The notes: a model not told the origin generated them from the letters alone. A stretch of 64,000 nucleotides of DNA from Hymenopellis radicata (GCA_015501595.1 JADNRX010000071.1:120996-184995), one strand, 5' to 3'; positions 1 through 12,051 are shown, numbered from the stretch's first letter. Numbers and translations: made by a program.

Positions 1-2073
1 CGTTTTCCACGCTGTCAGAGCAACCTTGTGGCGAGCACGCTGCTCATTGTTGCGTTCCACACGTGCTGCATCTTCCTTCTTCCAGTCAGCCAGTTCCGTC
101 GCGTACTTCACTCCATCTTGAGCACGGATTTCCTTCTCCTGCTCCTTAGCCTGCCGTTCATCATGGTGGTTCTTCGCAGCTGCCATAAAGGCGTCACCAG
201 TGAAAAGCTTGGGTAGTCCATCTGCGTTGAGACGCCCCGAGCCCTTTGCTTTCTTCTTCTTCCGTTCCTCGTCCTCCTGGAGCTGGGTCTGACTTTGGCC
301 GACATAGGTATTCGCCATGACCATTCCCGTCTGAACCTTTACTAACCGTCGCTTAAGGACACGTTCGTTCTCTTGCGAGTCGACAAGGGCATCATGCAAA
401 TCACGCTCATGCCAGGTTCTCGGCTCCATATCCAGGACCTCTGCAAACCGGCGCTTCATTCGAGGCGGTGAGATCGGAAAGGGATCGCAATGGGGAGGTG
501 TCATGTCCGAGGTGATGCGGTCAGCTGTAAGGAATGCATACGTCGACGAGGATGACGACTGGGTAAGGGTGGCAAGCAGATTTTGCGCAATGGATGTATC
601 CGTTGAGGGTGAGTCCGGTGTGAGGGGTGTCAAGGGTTGCTGACCTGTGTGGTTTTTCAGGTCCAGCAGGAGGTGCGAGATGGCTTGTTCTGCAGTCGAG
701 AGTGGGATGGGTAGACTGCTGTGGGAAGAGGATGCAAGGGCAGGTGCCATTTGCTCGACAGTGATGACATCCGGATTGAACGGAATGACACCAGTTTTCC
801 GAAATGCTGACAGGATGTTCTCCCGTGTAAAGGTCTTCAGGTGAGCTCGAGCATACACCGAAAGGAATACTCCTTTCACCACTGTCTTTCCAGTCTTCTG
901 TTCGTATGCTGTCCGCTCCTCTCGGAATCGTTGCTTCAAGACAGCAAAAATGACCACATCAAGACCCTGGTACACATGCGTGGAATGTGACGGATAGCAG
1001 AGCACCTCGATGCGATGCTTACTCGCGTAATCAAGGAATGCAAGCGTATAATGCGAGCTATGTCCATCGACCAAGAGTAAGCGACGCCGGCCTCGGGCCT
1101 TTGCTTTCGTTTGCTGATTGAACTGTTTGATCCAGTCGACACCGATCTCGCCATCGACATATCCCTTCGCCGAGTGTCCAATCCTGTGAAGTACGTGTGT
1201 TAGGTTAATATCTGGGTGTGAGCTTCCCACTTACGATGCATTAAGAGGGTTATCTTGTGCCCATGACGTCTGATAGTGTTCGCCCTTGAAGATCACCGCG
1301 GGAGGGAGGGAAGTACCATCACCACAGATTGTACAAAGGACAGTGATATTCTCTCGATCACCGCCCTGCTGCTGATGTTGTACAGAGATTCCTTTAGGTC
1401 CCAGAACTCGCTCTCGCCCTCCGACACCTTGTTGCATCCCAGTCTCATCTCCTCCGTAGATGAGCTCGTCAACAATTTTGTCCTCCTCGGTCCCATCGCC
1501 TCGTATAACCTCCTCCAGAAGCTTGAAGTACGCCTCCTTGGTCGCTGGATTCACCGCACGAGCCCGTGAATGATCCAGCCCATGTGTCCAGTAAGGTGAG
1601 AGGCGATCCGTATGCTTCTGAACGAAGCGGCCGACCCATTTCTTTCCTAGACCATCAACTGGGAAAGCGTCACCATGCCGCCCTCGTGCGATCTTCTCGG
1701 CAATCTCCTTGACACGCTTGTTATTGAGTGGGAAGCCACGGTTGGCAAGAGCTATACAGTAGTCGACGACACTTTCCTGCTCCGCGGTATTGAGCCAGGC
1801 CTTTTCTTCATTTGCATACTCTCTTTTGCTAGCTCTGCCTCTGTAGCGCTGTAGCATGGTGTTCCGGTGAAGTTTAATTCGCACTTTATCCTCCTCCCAG
1901 CACGCAGTGTCCATTTCTAAACAAATCGTTTGAGCACTTTTCGGTTTTGTCGTCGTATTTTCTTTGTCTGCCTGCTCTGCTCCATACGCTTCGACAGCCT
2001 GGAGCATCCATTTCTCCTTGGTAGTAGCATAGTTCTGGTTTTTTCGTGAGTCGGATTGAGCACGGCCGACCAT
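1..2073 (-). CDS. DDE (pogo/CENP-B-like) transposase, 3' end outside window
   Basis: Start ATG at 2073, first exon 1235-2073, a 51-nt GT-AG intron at 1184-1234, then an open frame to base 1 without a stop. The first exon has an N-terminal helix-turn-helix/CENP-B-like DNA-binding part. The catalytic core follows: DETG (first Asp), then after the intron DGHSSH (second Asp) and QGLDVVIF (third Asp), the order and spacing typical of pogo-type DDE_1 transposases. The C-terminal part is Ser/Thr-rich and then strongly charged (KKKKAK, Lys/Glu-rich, coiled-coil like). All three catalytic acids are present and no frame break is seen, so this copy could be active. Function by family: cut-and-paste transposition at TA targets. 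The C-terminus and far terminal repeat are not visible. Confidence 0.85.
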
Positions 2074-2154
2074 GGTAGCTTCACGGCGACGTCGCGATGA
2101 GGAGGATGCTAATTAGCAACGAGACCGCGCGTGTGTCATAGGTCCGTCGCGCTG

Positions 2155-2182
2155 TCTCCTTTGGGTCGTTCTCCTTTGGGTC
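2155..2182. repeat. 15-bp-period tandem repeat beside the transposase start
   Basis: Two exact copies of TCTCCTTTGGGTC (2155-2167, 2170-2182) separated by GT. They lie about 80 bp outside the transposase start codon, where subterminal transposase-binding repeats or promoter elements of pogo-like elements are expected. The role is inferred from position only. Confidence 0.45.
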
Positions 2183-2496
2183 AGTGTGACATGTTTTTGC
2201 AGATGGCTTTTAGATATGTTCGATAACCATTCCTTCCTACTCAAATGATCTCACGTAGGGTTCAGTTGATGAAGCTATACCATACCCTGGAAATGGGAGC
2301 TTTTTTTGACAAAACCGATGCTCGAAAGGAGTTAGGATTCCCCATCTATCAAAATCTCACTCATTTTTATAGAGTACATAGCTCGTGTTCGTTGCGACTG
2401 CCTCGGAGTACAAGTAATATAACACTATATACCATTCATTGTTAGATTCTCAGAACTCCGAGGCCAATTTGAGCCTGTAGCGTGGTTCCGAGCTGT

Positions 2497-2526
2497 TTGT
2501 CCCGTTGACGGGGCTTGTCCCGTTGA
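2497..2526. repeat. 18-bp-period tandem repeat at the putative transposon end
   Basis: Two exact copies of TTGTCCCGTTGA at 2497-2508 and 2515-2526, directly before the sequence where the neighbouring membrane-protein gene resumes. I read it as the terminal repeat of the pogo-type element. An inverted copy at the other end, outside the window, would confirm this. Confidence 0.5.
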
Positions 2527-2591
2527 GTGGTACATGACTGTAGGTGCCCTTTCTGATAATTTCCTCTTCTCAAAGTAATTTCTTGTTTAGT

Positions 2592-3708
2592 TGAGAGCCC
2601 TCACCCCAATCGGAAACGGATGATCTTTGCCAGTATCATCACCTTCCTATGGATTGCCAATACTGTCATGTTGGCTTTGGTGTGGAAAATTGTTGATCAG
2701 GTCTTCATCGCTAATGGAACATCATTGGAGAACGAGCTCAATTACTTCATCATTGATCACCTATGGCTACCATATGGGCTTGCTCTAGATGTACTTCAAG
2801 GCCTTTGCATCTTGTCTGCAGACCTGGTCTTGGTATGTACATTTACTGGGGCTTAAGTAAACCGCTGATGGCTTGCATTAGGTTTGGCGCTGCTGGGTGC
2901 TGTATGCTGGAAGTTTCAAAGTTGTTGTCATTCCCGGTCTCTGCGTGATCACTGAGATAAGTGGGTCCTCTCTCGGATCTCCTAACAGTTGTCAAGTTCT
3001 GAATTTTTTGTGTTTAGTCAGTTCCTGGATGACCCTGCACACCATTATTGCCGCCCCCTTGTCTACGAGTGCCAGTCACACAAATTGGCTACTGGTCTAT
3101 TTATCGATGACCGTGGCGACAAATAGCTCATGCACCTTTCTCATCCTCTTTCGCATTGTGCAGGTGAGTGGCATCGGTGCCAGCCTCAAGACCTACCGCG
3201 GCATTATTGAGATTCTCGTGGAATCGGCCGCTATGTATGCAATCATCTACATTGCTATCCTTATTGCATATACGTACCAGGTTTACACTGACACACCAAC
3301 AACGACTGCCTATATGTACCCTACGGTTATATCCTACAGCATCACTGTAGGTTGTTATCCATTGGCATTCACCATACTGACTTGCACTACCAGGGTATCG
3401 CGCCCACGCTTATCATCGCCCGTGTCATGGCTGGGCATTCACGTCCGGACGACTCATGGACGCGTCCATCGCTCCCGCACATGCGAAGCAATGTGCTCTC
3501 AGCCTCGGAGTCTTTGCGGTTTGCCAGCATGCCGAACCACAGTATGCAAACCACGTCCGCGAACACCGGACGTGTCACAGCGAACATCGATCTCGAGGCG
3601 CAGGCTCAAGAGGTCGTAGAAGAGACACATGAGCAAGACGGAGATGAAGATCGCGCTGAAGCCGGCCCGCTGGCGTCTGGCCACAAGCTGTCTGCTGGGC
3701 AGGTTTGA
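2592..3708 (+). CDS. 7TM-like integral membrane protein (5' exons missing)
   Basis: Four exons read cleanly: up to 2832, 2882-2960, 3018-3346 and 3394-3708, with introns of 49, 57 and 47 nt. The first visible ATG is at 2620, but an acceptor (TTGTTTAG) ends at about 2591 and the frame is open from it, so upstream exons should exist. The protein shows about six hydrophobic segments, the motif LSADLVLVWRCWVLY at the second exon junction, LKTYRGIIEILVESA in the middle and a hydrophilic tail rich in Ser, Glu and Asp. These are hallmarks of a large Agaricomycete family of 7TM orphan membrane proteins; ligand and function are unknown. The first membrane segment expected upstream is not found; the transposon end lies there instead. 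Start and activity are uncertain. Confidence 0.65.
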
Positions 3709-4306
3709 GATGGTCAAAATGGCTGGTTGAAGAAGAGCTACTGTCCTGCTCAGAAGGAGTAGTCCAAGACGTATCCCCTTAGATGCCATGTGCGGGAACC
3801 TGTCTGTTCTCTGCCGTCTGAGCCGCGTGGAAGTACCGCTACCGCAACGTTATAGCTCCCCGCAATACGACTTTCATTCGCTTTATCTTGAAAGATGTCA
3901 CTGCGGTGTGCGCTGAGTCAAAGTTTGCAGTTGTCTACGCAAGACTTGACTGAACACGTACACGGCGTCTCATCTGTAACTGGGACTCCCAAATCGTTTT
4001 CACTTGCTGTTAGCTGCGAACCGTCGTTGGATTCCCTAGCATGCCTTCCCGATATATAACTCTCTGTGCGAGGATTGAAGGCAGACAGACACCACACGCG
4101 TTACTTCGAGATCATGCTGTGTCTATGAGACCAGTGTTGCCTAGCGTTGCCCTTCCTTCCTGGATTCTGAAGGACACGAGACCAAAAACCGTCTGGTGGT
4201 CCAGACACTTTATGATTGATTAGGCGTGTTGGTATATGGTACGAAGTACAGTCATAATCTATAAGGAGGAGGCGTAACATCTATGCAGGAGGTCGTGATT
4301 GCTTAT
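3709..4306. other. Intergenic region
   Basis: Between two convergent genes. No conserved coding frame, repeat or RNA gene was recognised. The short open frames show no domain and no splice logic. Confidence 0.5.
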
Positions 4307-6713
4307 TTAAACGGCGGAAGTTTCTGTCTTGGGTGCCATAGGCGGAGGGGTGGGCGGTCCAGGTAGAACAGGCGCGTATTTAGACTTGGCGCGGAGAACA
4401 GCGCCATATCTGCATAACAACCTCCTGTCAAACGAGCTTTGATAGCGAACTAATACGAATACTCACCTCATGAACACAAAGGGAATAGGCACCATGATCA
4501 GTGCGATGAATCCGACAAAAGAAGAGGCCCATTGGGGATCCATAGCATCGTACATCTGGTTGGCGAACAGAGGGAAGACTGCGCCGAAGATGCTTCGGCA
4601 TACGGTGTTTGCTGAACAGAATATAAGTAGGACAAGGAGTCGATAGAGCAGGCGCGTACCGGCAAGTGCAGATGCGGCGACCATGAGATAGGTGTCGATG
4701 ATGTAGTTGAAGAAGCAGACCTGGTTGGTGTTATGAGCTGTGCAGGTTGAGGACGGAAGAAAGCTCACATAGATCGCGACGTTGGCAAAACCAATTAATC
4801 CACCAGCTAATAATGGCGCCCAGTAGTTGACACTGGATAAGACGTCCAACTACCAAGGTGTTGGTCTCCGAGAGAAGTAAAGCGAGAGCCCACTTACCCG
4901 AACCAGAAGAATGAAATAGCGAATAACGGCGCGGCATAAAGCGAGAGGTACAAACGGGACTCGGCGGGTACAGGATGTGGCGCATACTTCTCCACGTCGC
5001 GTTGATACATAGGATCGAATACGAAGACATACTGCATCCGTAGTAAGCCGAGGCTGTGAGAAGGGAGGCATAGTGAAGGATTACTCACAACTGCGACAGC
5101 TAACACCGCTCCGACCATGATAGGCAAGAACGTGAGTCCGGTAACGCCGGCGTTGAATCCGTGTCCTCTGGCGAACACGATGGGGAAGGCTTCGAAGAGG
5201 AGGTATAAGCATCCGTAGATGAACTGCCAGCGGAATACGTAGAAGTCAGAAGAGTTATGAAGGAACTCATAGGGCTGGAGTCATACACTCATATATATAG
5301 TACTAGCCATCATCATAGGCTCTTGAACGAGCATGAGAAACGGCCGCTTGAGTACATTCTCAACCTGCTGCGCCAGCGTTTTCTTCGATCGTTCCATTGG
5401 CGCATAATAGCGGCTATCGCCAGTTTCCGCGCGAAGCCGTTTTGCTTTCTGGACGAGCAAGATTGGCCTCAATAAAGGAGGTTAGATAAGTAACTTGTGA
5501 GCAGAGTGGGGACGTTCACTTACCTGTACGTTTCCGGAATAAACAGAACGATGGCTATCAGACACGCTCCTGCCTAGTTCCAGTCAACCTAAAACGTAAG
5601 ACTGTCAAGATTACTACTCACAAACATCATCAAAACCCAGAACAGCCACCTCCACGACGCGCCGCCGACAGATATGAATCCTGCCACGGTTGGCCCCAAG
5701 GCAGGACCAGCAAACGGCGCCGCGACGAAGATTGCCAAGGCTTTCCCTCGATCCCGCGTGGCCCAGAGGTCAGAAATCACAGCACTATATCATTCATGTT
5801 ACATAGGAAAGCCCTAGAGCGTTCAGTACACGTACCCTGAGTTGGTGAGTGGACCGGCGGCAAAGACTCCACCGAAGAATCGAAGGACGAGTAAAGAGCC
5901 CGTGTTGTCCGCGAGCGCCATTCCCATTTGAAATAACTAGATGAATGCCGTTAGATGTGGCGTGCCTTTATGCCAAGACACGCACCATATACACCGTAAA
6001 CGTAATTACGAAGATGGGTTTTCTGAAATTTTGTCAAACGATAAGACGGAGACGAGCGTGGATCTATGTCGTCGGGTGGTCAGCCATGGGAGAGAGAACG
6101 AAACGGATACTGCTTACCTATCTACCTGCCAACCTCTTCGGATAACGGGCCCCATAATAATGGACTGTTTTCCTAGTTAGTAACAGCTCGTCAAAAAGCG
6201 TCAAAGGATAAAGACAGACCCGACGACAAAGCCAGCGACGAATAGGGAGATGACAAGCACACCGACTTCTTGTCCGAAGCCGTACTGCCGTCTTAGATCA
6301 GCGACGATACCTGCCGCTGCAAACGAACGCGTAAGTATCAATAGAGGTAAGTCGTTAAGTCAAGAGAGACGTACGTGCCGCGCTGGCGAAAGTCCTGGAA
6401 TGGCAATGAATATTTGAGCCGGGTTCAAGTGAGTGCGCGACTTACACGTTCAAGACTAAAATACCACAAATGTTGGTGATGAACCATTTCCTCAATCGAG
6501 ACCAGTTCTAAGAAACGCACTCCTTCAGTACAGAGTCGAAACAGCAGAGACAGATTGTCCACTTACTTGGGGATTACTTGAATCATCGGGCGTCAGCTGG
6601 ACAAGAAACGGGTCGACTGCACTAGAGTTCTTCTCCAATTCTGGTTCTGGTACAAGGATCGTCGAGTGGTCTGAAGCAGAGTGCACACTAGCCGGAGGAG
6701 CAGGGAAGGACAT
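4307..6713 (-). CDS. MFS drug:H+ antiporter (DHA1-type) with a frame break
   Basis: Start ATG at 6713; sixteen exons and fifteen short introns can be traced to TAA at 4307-4309. A polar N-terminus of about 50 residues ends in NPQNW, the usual entry to the first membrane segment. Family motifs in order: NVTFASAAPAGIVADL, GPLLWGPLSEEVGRKP (motif A-like), LRFFGGVFAAGPLTNSG, ISDLWATRDRG, FAGPALGPTVAGF with GGASWRWLFW (motif C region), IPETY before the central cytoplasmic loop, then QEPMMMASTIYM and the second half. About twelve membrane segments are expected. Likely role: plasma-membrane export of drugs or small metabolites; substrate unknown. At 4836-4837 the conserved WTSYP motif and the following SVNYWAP lie in different frames, fixed by one extra base. 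A downstream acceptor (TTATCCAG) would also restore frame, at the cost of losing WTSYPS. Confidence 0.85.
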
Positions 6714-7546
6714 GATCTCAGATTCGTCCTCGACAATTCCCGAGGAGAGTACTTAACAGAACCTCGCTAAATGTCCGCATGTAAAGCATGAACCGTTGAC
6801 GCGGAAGAGGGGAGCGCATGCCATTTTCAATAGAGAAGACAATCTGTCGATCCCCGGCGGATCCTCAGGACAATGGGAACCGTTGCAAATGAAGATGATT
6901 CGCTTCAAGGAACCCGTCGGACGCAAGGATAGTGGCGGAAGCTTTTGCGTCTTGTGGCACGTTATACTGCTCCGAGTCGGATCATTCATCTGTTGAATGT
7001 TTTCCTTGTTCGTTGTCTGGACTTCGTCCAACTGCTTGACTTTGAGACGACGTTCTGTAATGTTATGATGAAAAGCAGCTAGGTTAGCCCTTAGTTATCG
7101 GGCTCCCATGAATTAGAGCATTCGCCAAGCCTCAAACCCCAAGCCTGTTCTGCTATACAATACCGTGAAAGCAGCGGCGTGGCGCACGGGATGAGCGTTT
7201 GGCGTTAACTGAGCGTGGAATGAAAACAGATGCGGACGCAATACCGAAAACACACTTTCATGACTCGGGTCTCGGTGCTTCAGCGGTGCTTGGTACTTGG
7301 GTCCAACGCTCTCTGTTGAATCAATGGGATCGAAAGGCGTAGGAAGCTAAATAGTGATCTACTCAACTCCATTCGAGCGTGTTCCGCACTGATTGGGGCT
7401 AATCCTTCGCTCTCGACTGACTCAACTCAGCACGCTGCCTTGAACATCCCGCTGCTATCAAACGCAAGCATACAGCCCGCTTTTCCGTACGCGTGTTAAT
7501 ACAGGGCCTCGGGAAAGATAGGGCTTGAAGAAGGCACCCGACTACA
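6714..7546. other. Intergenic region
   Basis: A 92-codon open frame on the minus strand (6753-7031) has no recognisable domain and no splice partners. Nothing else supported is seen. It holds the presumed promoter of the MFS gene and the 3' region of the F-box gene. Confidence 0.4.
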
Positions 7547-8805
7547 TTATTCTACGCCACGTATGTTTAGAGGCCTGGATTGCGGAAGTTGAATGCTCGG
7601 GAGAATGAAAGAGAGGTGGTAATTTAACGTACTTTGCGTGACGATCTGTAACCTGTTACGCTCCCGTAGACTAGGGAACGCGCTCCAGATCACATCCTCA
7701 GAAACGTGAGGTTGAACGGCAATGATTGTGACCGGAAGGTTGAGCTTGGATATCACAGTATCTAGCTCCCTGCAGACATCATGGTCCAAACCAATCATGG
7801 CGATCTCTAGGACAATCTCCTCCAAAGATCTAATGTCGGACGAGCTGAAGACGCCAGCCCACCAGCTGATTATGTCGGAATGATACGAAGGCAAATCGGA
7901 CATGACGCGGGTGGTAAGGAAGACACGCTGGACTTGTGAGAGAGAGATCAAGCTGCTTTGCTCTTGTAGGAAGACGATGAGTATTGCCTGCTGTTTTCTC
8001 CAAATCCAAAAGAAAACTCACGTCGAATGTAACCCGGGCCATAAGAGACCCTTTTGAGACTGGGCAGGCCCAGAAAATCATGAATCGGAGCATTATTCCA
8101 CCACCAAGAGGTAAAAATGGATATATCCTCCAGTTCAGAAACGCCTACAGGCGTGCGAGCTTGTTGTAAGGCAAGAAGCGTATCCGTAAGCGCGGATGGC
8201 CCGAGAGTCAAAGAAAGAGACTTGAGGTGGCATTGAGGAGGTATGACCTCGTCCACACGTTCCTCGGGCAATTGAGCATGACACTCGACGTGATTCAGCG
8301 TGAGGTGTTTCAAATTTATGCCGCCACACAACGACGTTAGTGCTACCGCCATGTCGACGGAAAACAGCAACGAGTCGATCTCCAACCTCGTCGCCTGTGT
8401 TGTGATGCATCGTAGCGCATGCCGGATATCCAAGGGAATGCCTCCCCAGTGCACCCTTCCGCGAAGAGTTACACTTCTAATATGGACAAGGGAAGAGAAC
8501 ACTTCCTCTGCGGTCCTGAGATCCTGATCAGGAAGAGAGGCCAATCCTCCGAGGTCGACAACAAGATCCTTGACCAAGACACATAGATCTGGCGAGGACT
8601 GAAGCAATGCGTGAAAATGAACGACTGTGTGTGTGGATCTGTTGAAAACAGGTCGCAGCATCACGTGGGAAAATATACGAGGACGAGCCAAAGCGCGCCA
8701 ATTTCGATCCACCGCAGCGCAGCATCGCAGAGATGATATGTCTCGCAAGGTGTCCAGCCAGGAGAAGATCAAATCAACGATTTCGGGTGGAAAGTCGGTC
8801 TCCAT
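7547..8805 (-). CDS. F-box domain protein
   Basis: Start ATG at 8805. The N-terminus (FPPEIVDLIFSWLD... CCAAVDRNW.ALARPRIFSHV) is a typical Agaricomycete F-box with the cluster that follows it. The rest is leucine-rich, LRR-like and irregular. A first intron begins with GTGAGT near 8014, after GPGYIR, and probably ends at ACAAG near 7936, continuing as QRVFLTTRVMSDLP. A second possible intron starts at GTACGT near 7632 and leaves a short last exon ending RPLNIRGVE. Expected role: substrate receptor of an SCF ubiquitin ligase; the target is unknown. Families like this are large and variable in mushrooms. The exact splice sites are less certain than the F-box call. Confidence 0.75.
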
Positions 8806-9679
8806 TTCTATGTGCGTGTTATCGTTGTAAGCGGGGAAGCAAGCTGGCTGTTGGCTTACTGTAGGTCAAGGTACTAGTAGAAGCTCGATGAGAGGAAGCT
8901 GCATGGTAGGACTTGGGAAGCATACCTTTGTACGTAAGGTTCCGGAGCCAGGCTGCATATCCCCACGAAGACTGAGCTCGGGGCAGCTCCCGGTAAAAAT
9001 GTCCCGTTAAAAGTTTTAAATTTGGAAGATCGCATTCAACTCAGTCAATGACAAGATACGTGCCAAGCAGTAGAGACTGGGGAGAGGTAGTAACACGCGC
9101 ATCCTACATTACATACACGCATTCAAAAAAGTGGCGTCCGGCAAAATAGCAAAGGGCTGGGCGTCACGCGTCAGTGGTCAACGGACGTCTCAAAACAGCT
9201 CAAAACGTTTGAATGTCTGAATGCGAATGATTCGAGGGAATGAGGGAATCATTGACGGTGCAATAGCAACGTCGTGCCGGGAGGGAACCGTGACAGTCAA
9301 GAATAGGAACGGCAGTCAAGCTCGTGTTCATGATGGGCGGTGGAGGACGTCTAAGCAGGGCCTACGTATTGCGAAATCTCCACAATATTGGTGAAATCCA
9401 CATGCTATAGAGTGCCCATGCATGCCAGTCATCTTAATGCTAGCAGCTCTTTGATTTCTTCGGTGTGAAAATGAAGAATATTATAGATGTCGACACTTTC
9501 CACTGACCCTCACGGTGTTCGCTTTGGACGCAACAGCGACATAGCCGCCCCCCTTGTCGAGTTTACGCCTCAGTAGTAACCTACATAGCAGAGTTGCTGA
9601 GATGTAAATACTCAAGCTCGCTCCATGAAAGTTACATGAACAGTTAGATGCGAGTAAGTACACGCGATGTGTTCATACA
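8806..9679. other. Intergenic region
   Basis: Upstream of the F-box gene. No open frame with a recognisable domain, no repeat and no RNA gene were found. It ends next to the aldehyde dehydrogenase relic. Confidence 0.4.
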
Positions 9680-9945
9680 TTTCGTTCGTCCAGATTTCAA
9701 AGCATCATCCTAAGGTTGACATGAACCGCGTAGACCTTGACTGACATTGAGATGATAATGATAATAGTTACCACATTCGCGCCCGAGTCCAAATGTTTTG
9801 AATCCTCCGAAAGGAACGCTGACTATAATTGTTCACCCAGAGCGTGCCTCGGGCCATGCGAAGAGAACGGCGGAGTTTTGAGTGAACACTCCTGCCGCCA
9901 GACCGTATTCAGTGTCGTTGTCAAGCGCCTTCGGACGATATGAGC
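9680..9945 (-). pseudogene. Aldehyde dehydrogenase C-terminal relic
   Basis: Reading the minus strand, pieces of an ALDH C-terminus appear in the right order but in different frames: NDTEYGLAAGVFTQN, then RMARGTLWVNNYSQ, then VPFGGFKTFGLGREC, and finally VKVYAVHVNL after a possible small intron. In intact ALDHs these correspond to the region after the catalytic domain: the cofactor-domain return, the WVN(C/N)YN strand, the PFGGYKxSGxGRE signature and the C-terminal oligomerisation strand. The catalytic Cys and Glu regions and the NAD-binding half are absent from the 300 bp beyond 9945. At least two frame changes and no N-terminal part make this a decayed fragment rather than a gene. Confidence 0.7.
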
Positions 9946-10275
9946 CAGTTTAGAACGCTCTGAGACAGACACATGCTGCTTCAAGTTCTTATACATGCTC
10001 AGCCAAAGTCATGACGCTTAGTCCAGCTCACAGCATGGAAATCGCAATGAGCCCGTTTTAATGTTTCGTTTCAGAACTGTTGGTTATCCAACGAGTGATT
10101 TTTAGGAAGACAACATTTGAGTGATCTAGCGCGCCGGGAGAGCGAGCCTGTGAGATACGACACTTTCATCATGAGAACCAACGGATAATGGGGCAGTGCA
10201 GCGTACCATACCGTAGCGTAACCACATAAAGCGGTGGCAGAGTATAACCGGCATTGGTAGTAAGGTAGCGCTAGT

Positions 10276-12051
10276 CTAGTCCTTCGTCCGTTTCTCGATG
10301 ACATATTGCTGCATGAGAGACACGACCTTTTGTAAATTCTGACTGAATTTTGCCGACGTCGGGACGACATCCAGCTGTCTCCCTGAAGGGGGAATCAACA
10401 TTTCTGCCTTCACGTACTCCTCTAACTGATGGAACTTTTGCTTGGCTTCTTCTACCAGTCGAGGATCCCCATCGCCACCGAGAAGATCAGCTTTATTCGC
10501 GATAACCATTCGCGCTTTATGGCTCATGCCCGGCTGATACTGTTCGAGTTCGTCGCGCAAGACACCCAGCTCGCGCCACGGAGCGGGTCCAGAGAGATCG
10601 ACGACGTAAACAAGCGCAAGAGCACGCTCCATGGAGCGCAGGAATGTGTGGCCCAAGCCGACATTGTCAGATGCCCCAGAGATGAGTCCAGGGTTATCCG
10701 CGATAGTGAAGCGAAAGGCTTCATACAAGTCGAAACGATGTCCGTAATGGTCGTCGGACTGATTGAGGGCCTGGTTTCGAGTAAGGGCAAACGCGTAATC
10801 TCCACGCTCCATCTTTTCGCGCTCCGCGACCAGCTCCGCGTTCGTTTCGTCATGGACGCTTTGTGACGACACGGAGCCTTCAAAGGTACCATCCTCCGAC
10901 ACGCGAACGACTCCGACGATCGGATTCAGTGTAGTAAACGCGTAACCCGCGACCTCAGTCTTGGCCCTCCCACCAGTCACAGCTCTTAATAAGGTGCTCT
11001 TTCCTGCATTGGGCATCCCAACCAGACCGATATCGGCAAGAATTTTGAGTTCGAGGGAAAGGGTTATGCGTTCTCCTTCATGTCCGCGCGACGCAAATTT
11101 GGGAGAGCGGTTGACATCGGTGAGAAAATGAGGATTCCCAAGGCCGCCTTCACCACCTGTAGCAATTAGGTGTCCTAGAGAGTCGACGCGTCGCTGACCC
11201 AGAGCCTGATTGGTAGTGTCTGCCATGTCATCCTCTTTGTCAAGGTCGAGGTTGATCGGGTTGAGTATCTGCCTTTGGCGTCGATCGTATCGCCTCTGTC
11301 TTTCCTCCTTGTACAAAGCCGCCTCTGCATCCTTGAACGAGTCGCGGTACGTGTTTGCTTCATGGAATCGAGGATAATGGACCCATCTGTTCTCCCGCAT
11401 TTTGTCCTGTTTCGCGTGATAGTCCAAGCCCTCCAAACTGGTCTCCTCGGTCTGCCACTCGTCGGGAGCTGCGCGAGGATCCTCGCGAGATAGTTCGCGT
11501 ACGACAGTTCCTACGGGGACGTGTATGATAGTTGGGTCCGCGTTCCGGCCATTTTGCCAGGTACCGAGACCATGCCCGCCAGCGTGGCCTATTACTCGGT
11601 TGGGCACAGATGCGAGCGTTGTCAGCGCGGAAGTAGGCTTGACGTAGATGTCGCCGCCTCGCCCTCCATTACCACCGGAGGGTGGGCCAAAAGGCTTGAA
11701 TTTTTCGCGATGAAATGCGGCACAGCCGTTCCCGCCTTTGCCTAAAGCGCGATTTAGTTTCCAAATGCACATTGCAGTTTCAATGCGCACCCGCTCGAAC
11801 AGTGACAATCAAGTGGTCAAGGAACGTCTGGCCCTAAGAGAAAATGAATTTCTAGCTTCAATGAAGGATGCTGGACTCCGCACTCCTTGTTTCCGTTTCC
11901 ATTCTGTTTTGCGTCTTCGCCAGTATTCCGTCTCCTCGTCTTCATCTCGCTCAGGACGCTCCGATACGGTCGAATAAGTCAGGCGAGCATGCCTAGGTAG
12001 GATCCTGGAAAACTGGACAGAACGAGGGCCAACAGCCAAACGGCTGAGCAT
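10276..12051 (-). CDS. MTG2: Mitochondrial Obg-type GTPase (ribosome assembly)
   Basis: Three exons: 11884-12051, 11791-11833 and 10276-11741, with introns of 50 and 49 nt; all phases fit, giving about 558 residues. The ATG at 12051 is preferred because it yields an Arg-rich amphipathic N-terminus ending near RLTYSTVSE, a typical mitochondrial presequence. The Obg glycine-rich domain follows (GGNGCAAFHREKFKPFGPPS, GGRGGD). The GTPase domain has G1 GMPNAGKST, G3 DNPG and G4 NKAD. Obg/CgtA proteins bind the large ribosomal subunit; the yeast mitochondrial member is Mtg2. An insertion of about 75 residues splits the Obg domain after the ADPTIIHVPVGTVV strand, as in other fungal homologues. No frame break is seen. 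Confidence 0.93.

Larger units (their letters stand above)
1..2529 (-). mobile_element. Pogo-type (Tc1/mariner superfamily) DNA transposon, partial
   Basis: The element carries the transposase described separately and runs off the left edge, so only the end beyond the transposase start is present. Beyond the start codon lie two tandem motif pairs: TCTCCTTTGGGTC at 2155-2167 and 2170-2182, and TTGTCCCGTTGA at 2497-2508 and 2515-2526. Paired repeats of this kind are usual as transposase-binding sites in terminal regions of fungal pogo-like elements. I place the outer end next to the TA at about 2530 by inference: the motif pair stops there and gene-like intron/exon sequence follows. The opposite terminal repeat would be needed to prove the boundary. 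Confidence 0.6.

Noticed and set aside
6753..7031. A 92-codon minus-strand open frame upstream of the MFS gene
   Set aside because: No domain, no splice partners, composition like the surrounding intergenic DNA, and it overlaps the likely promoter.
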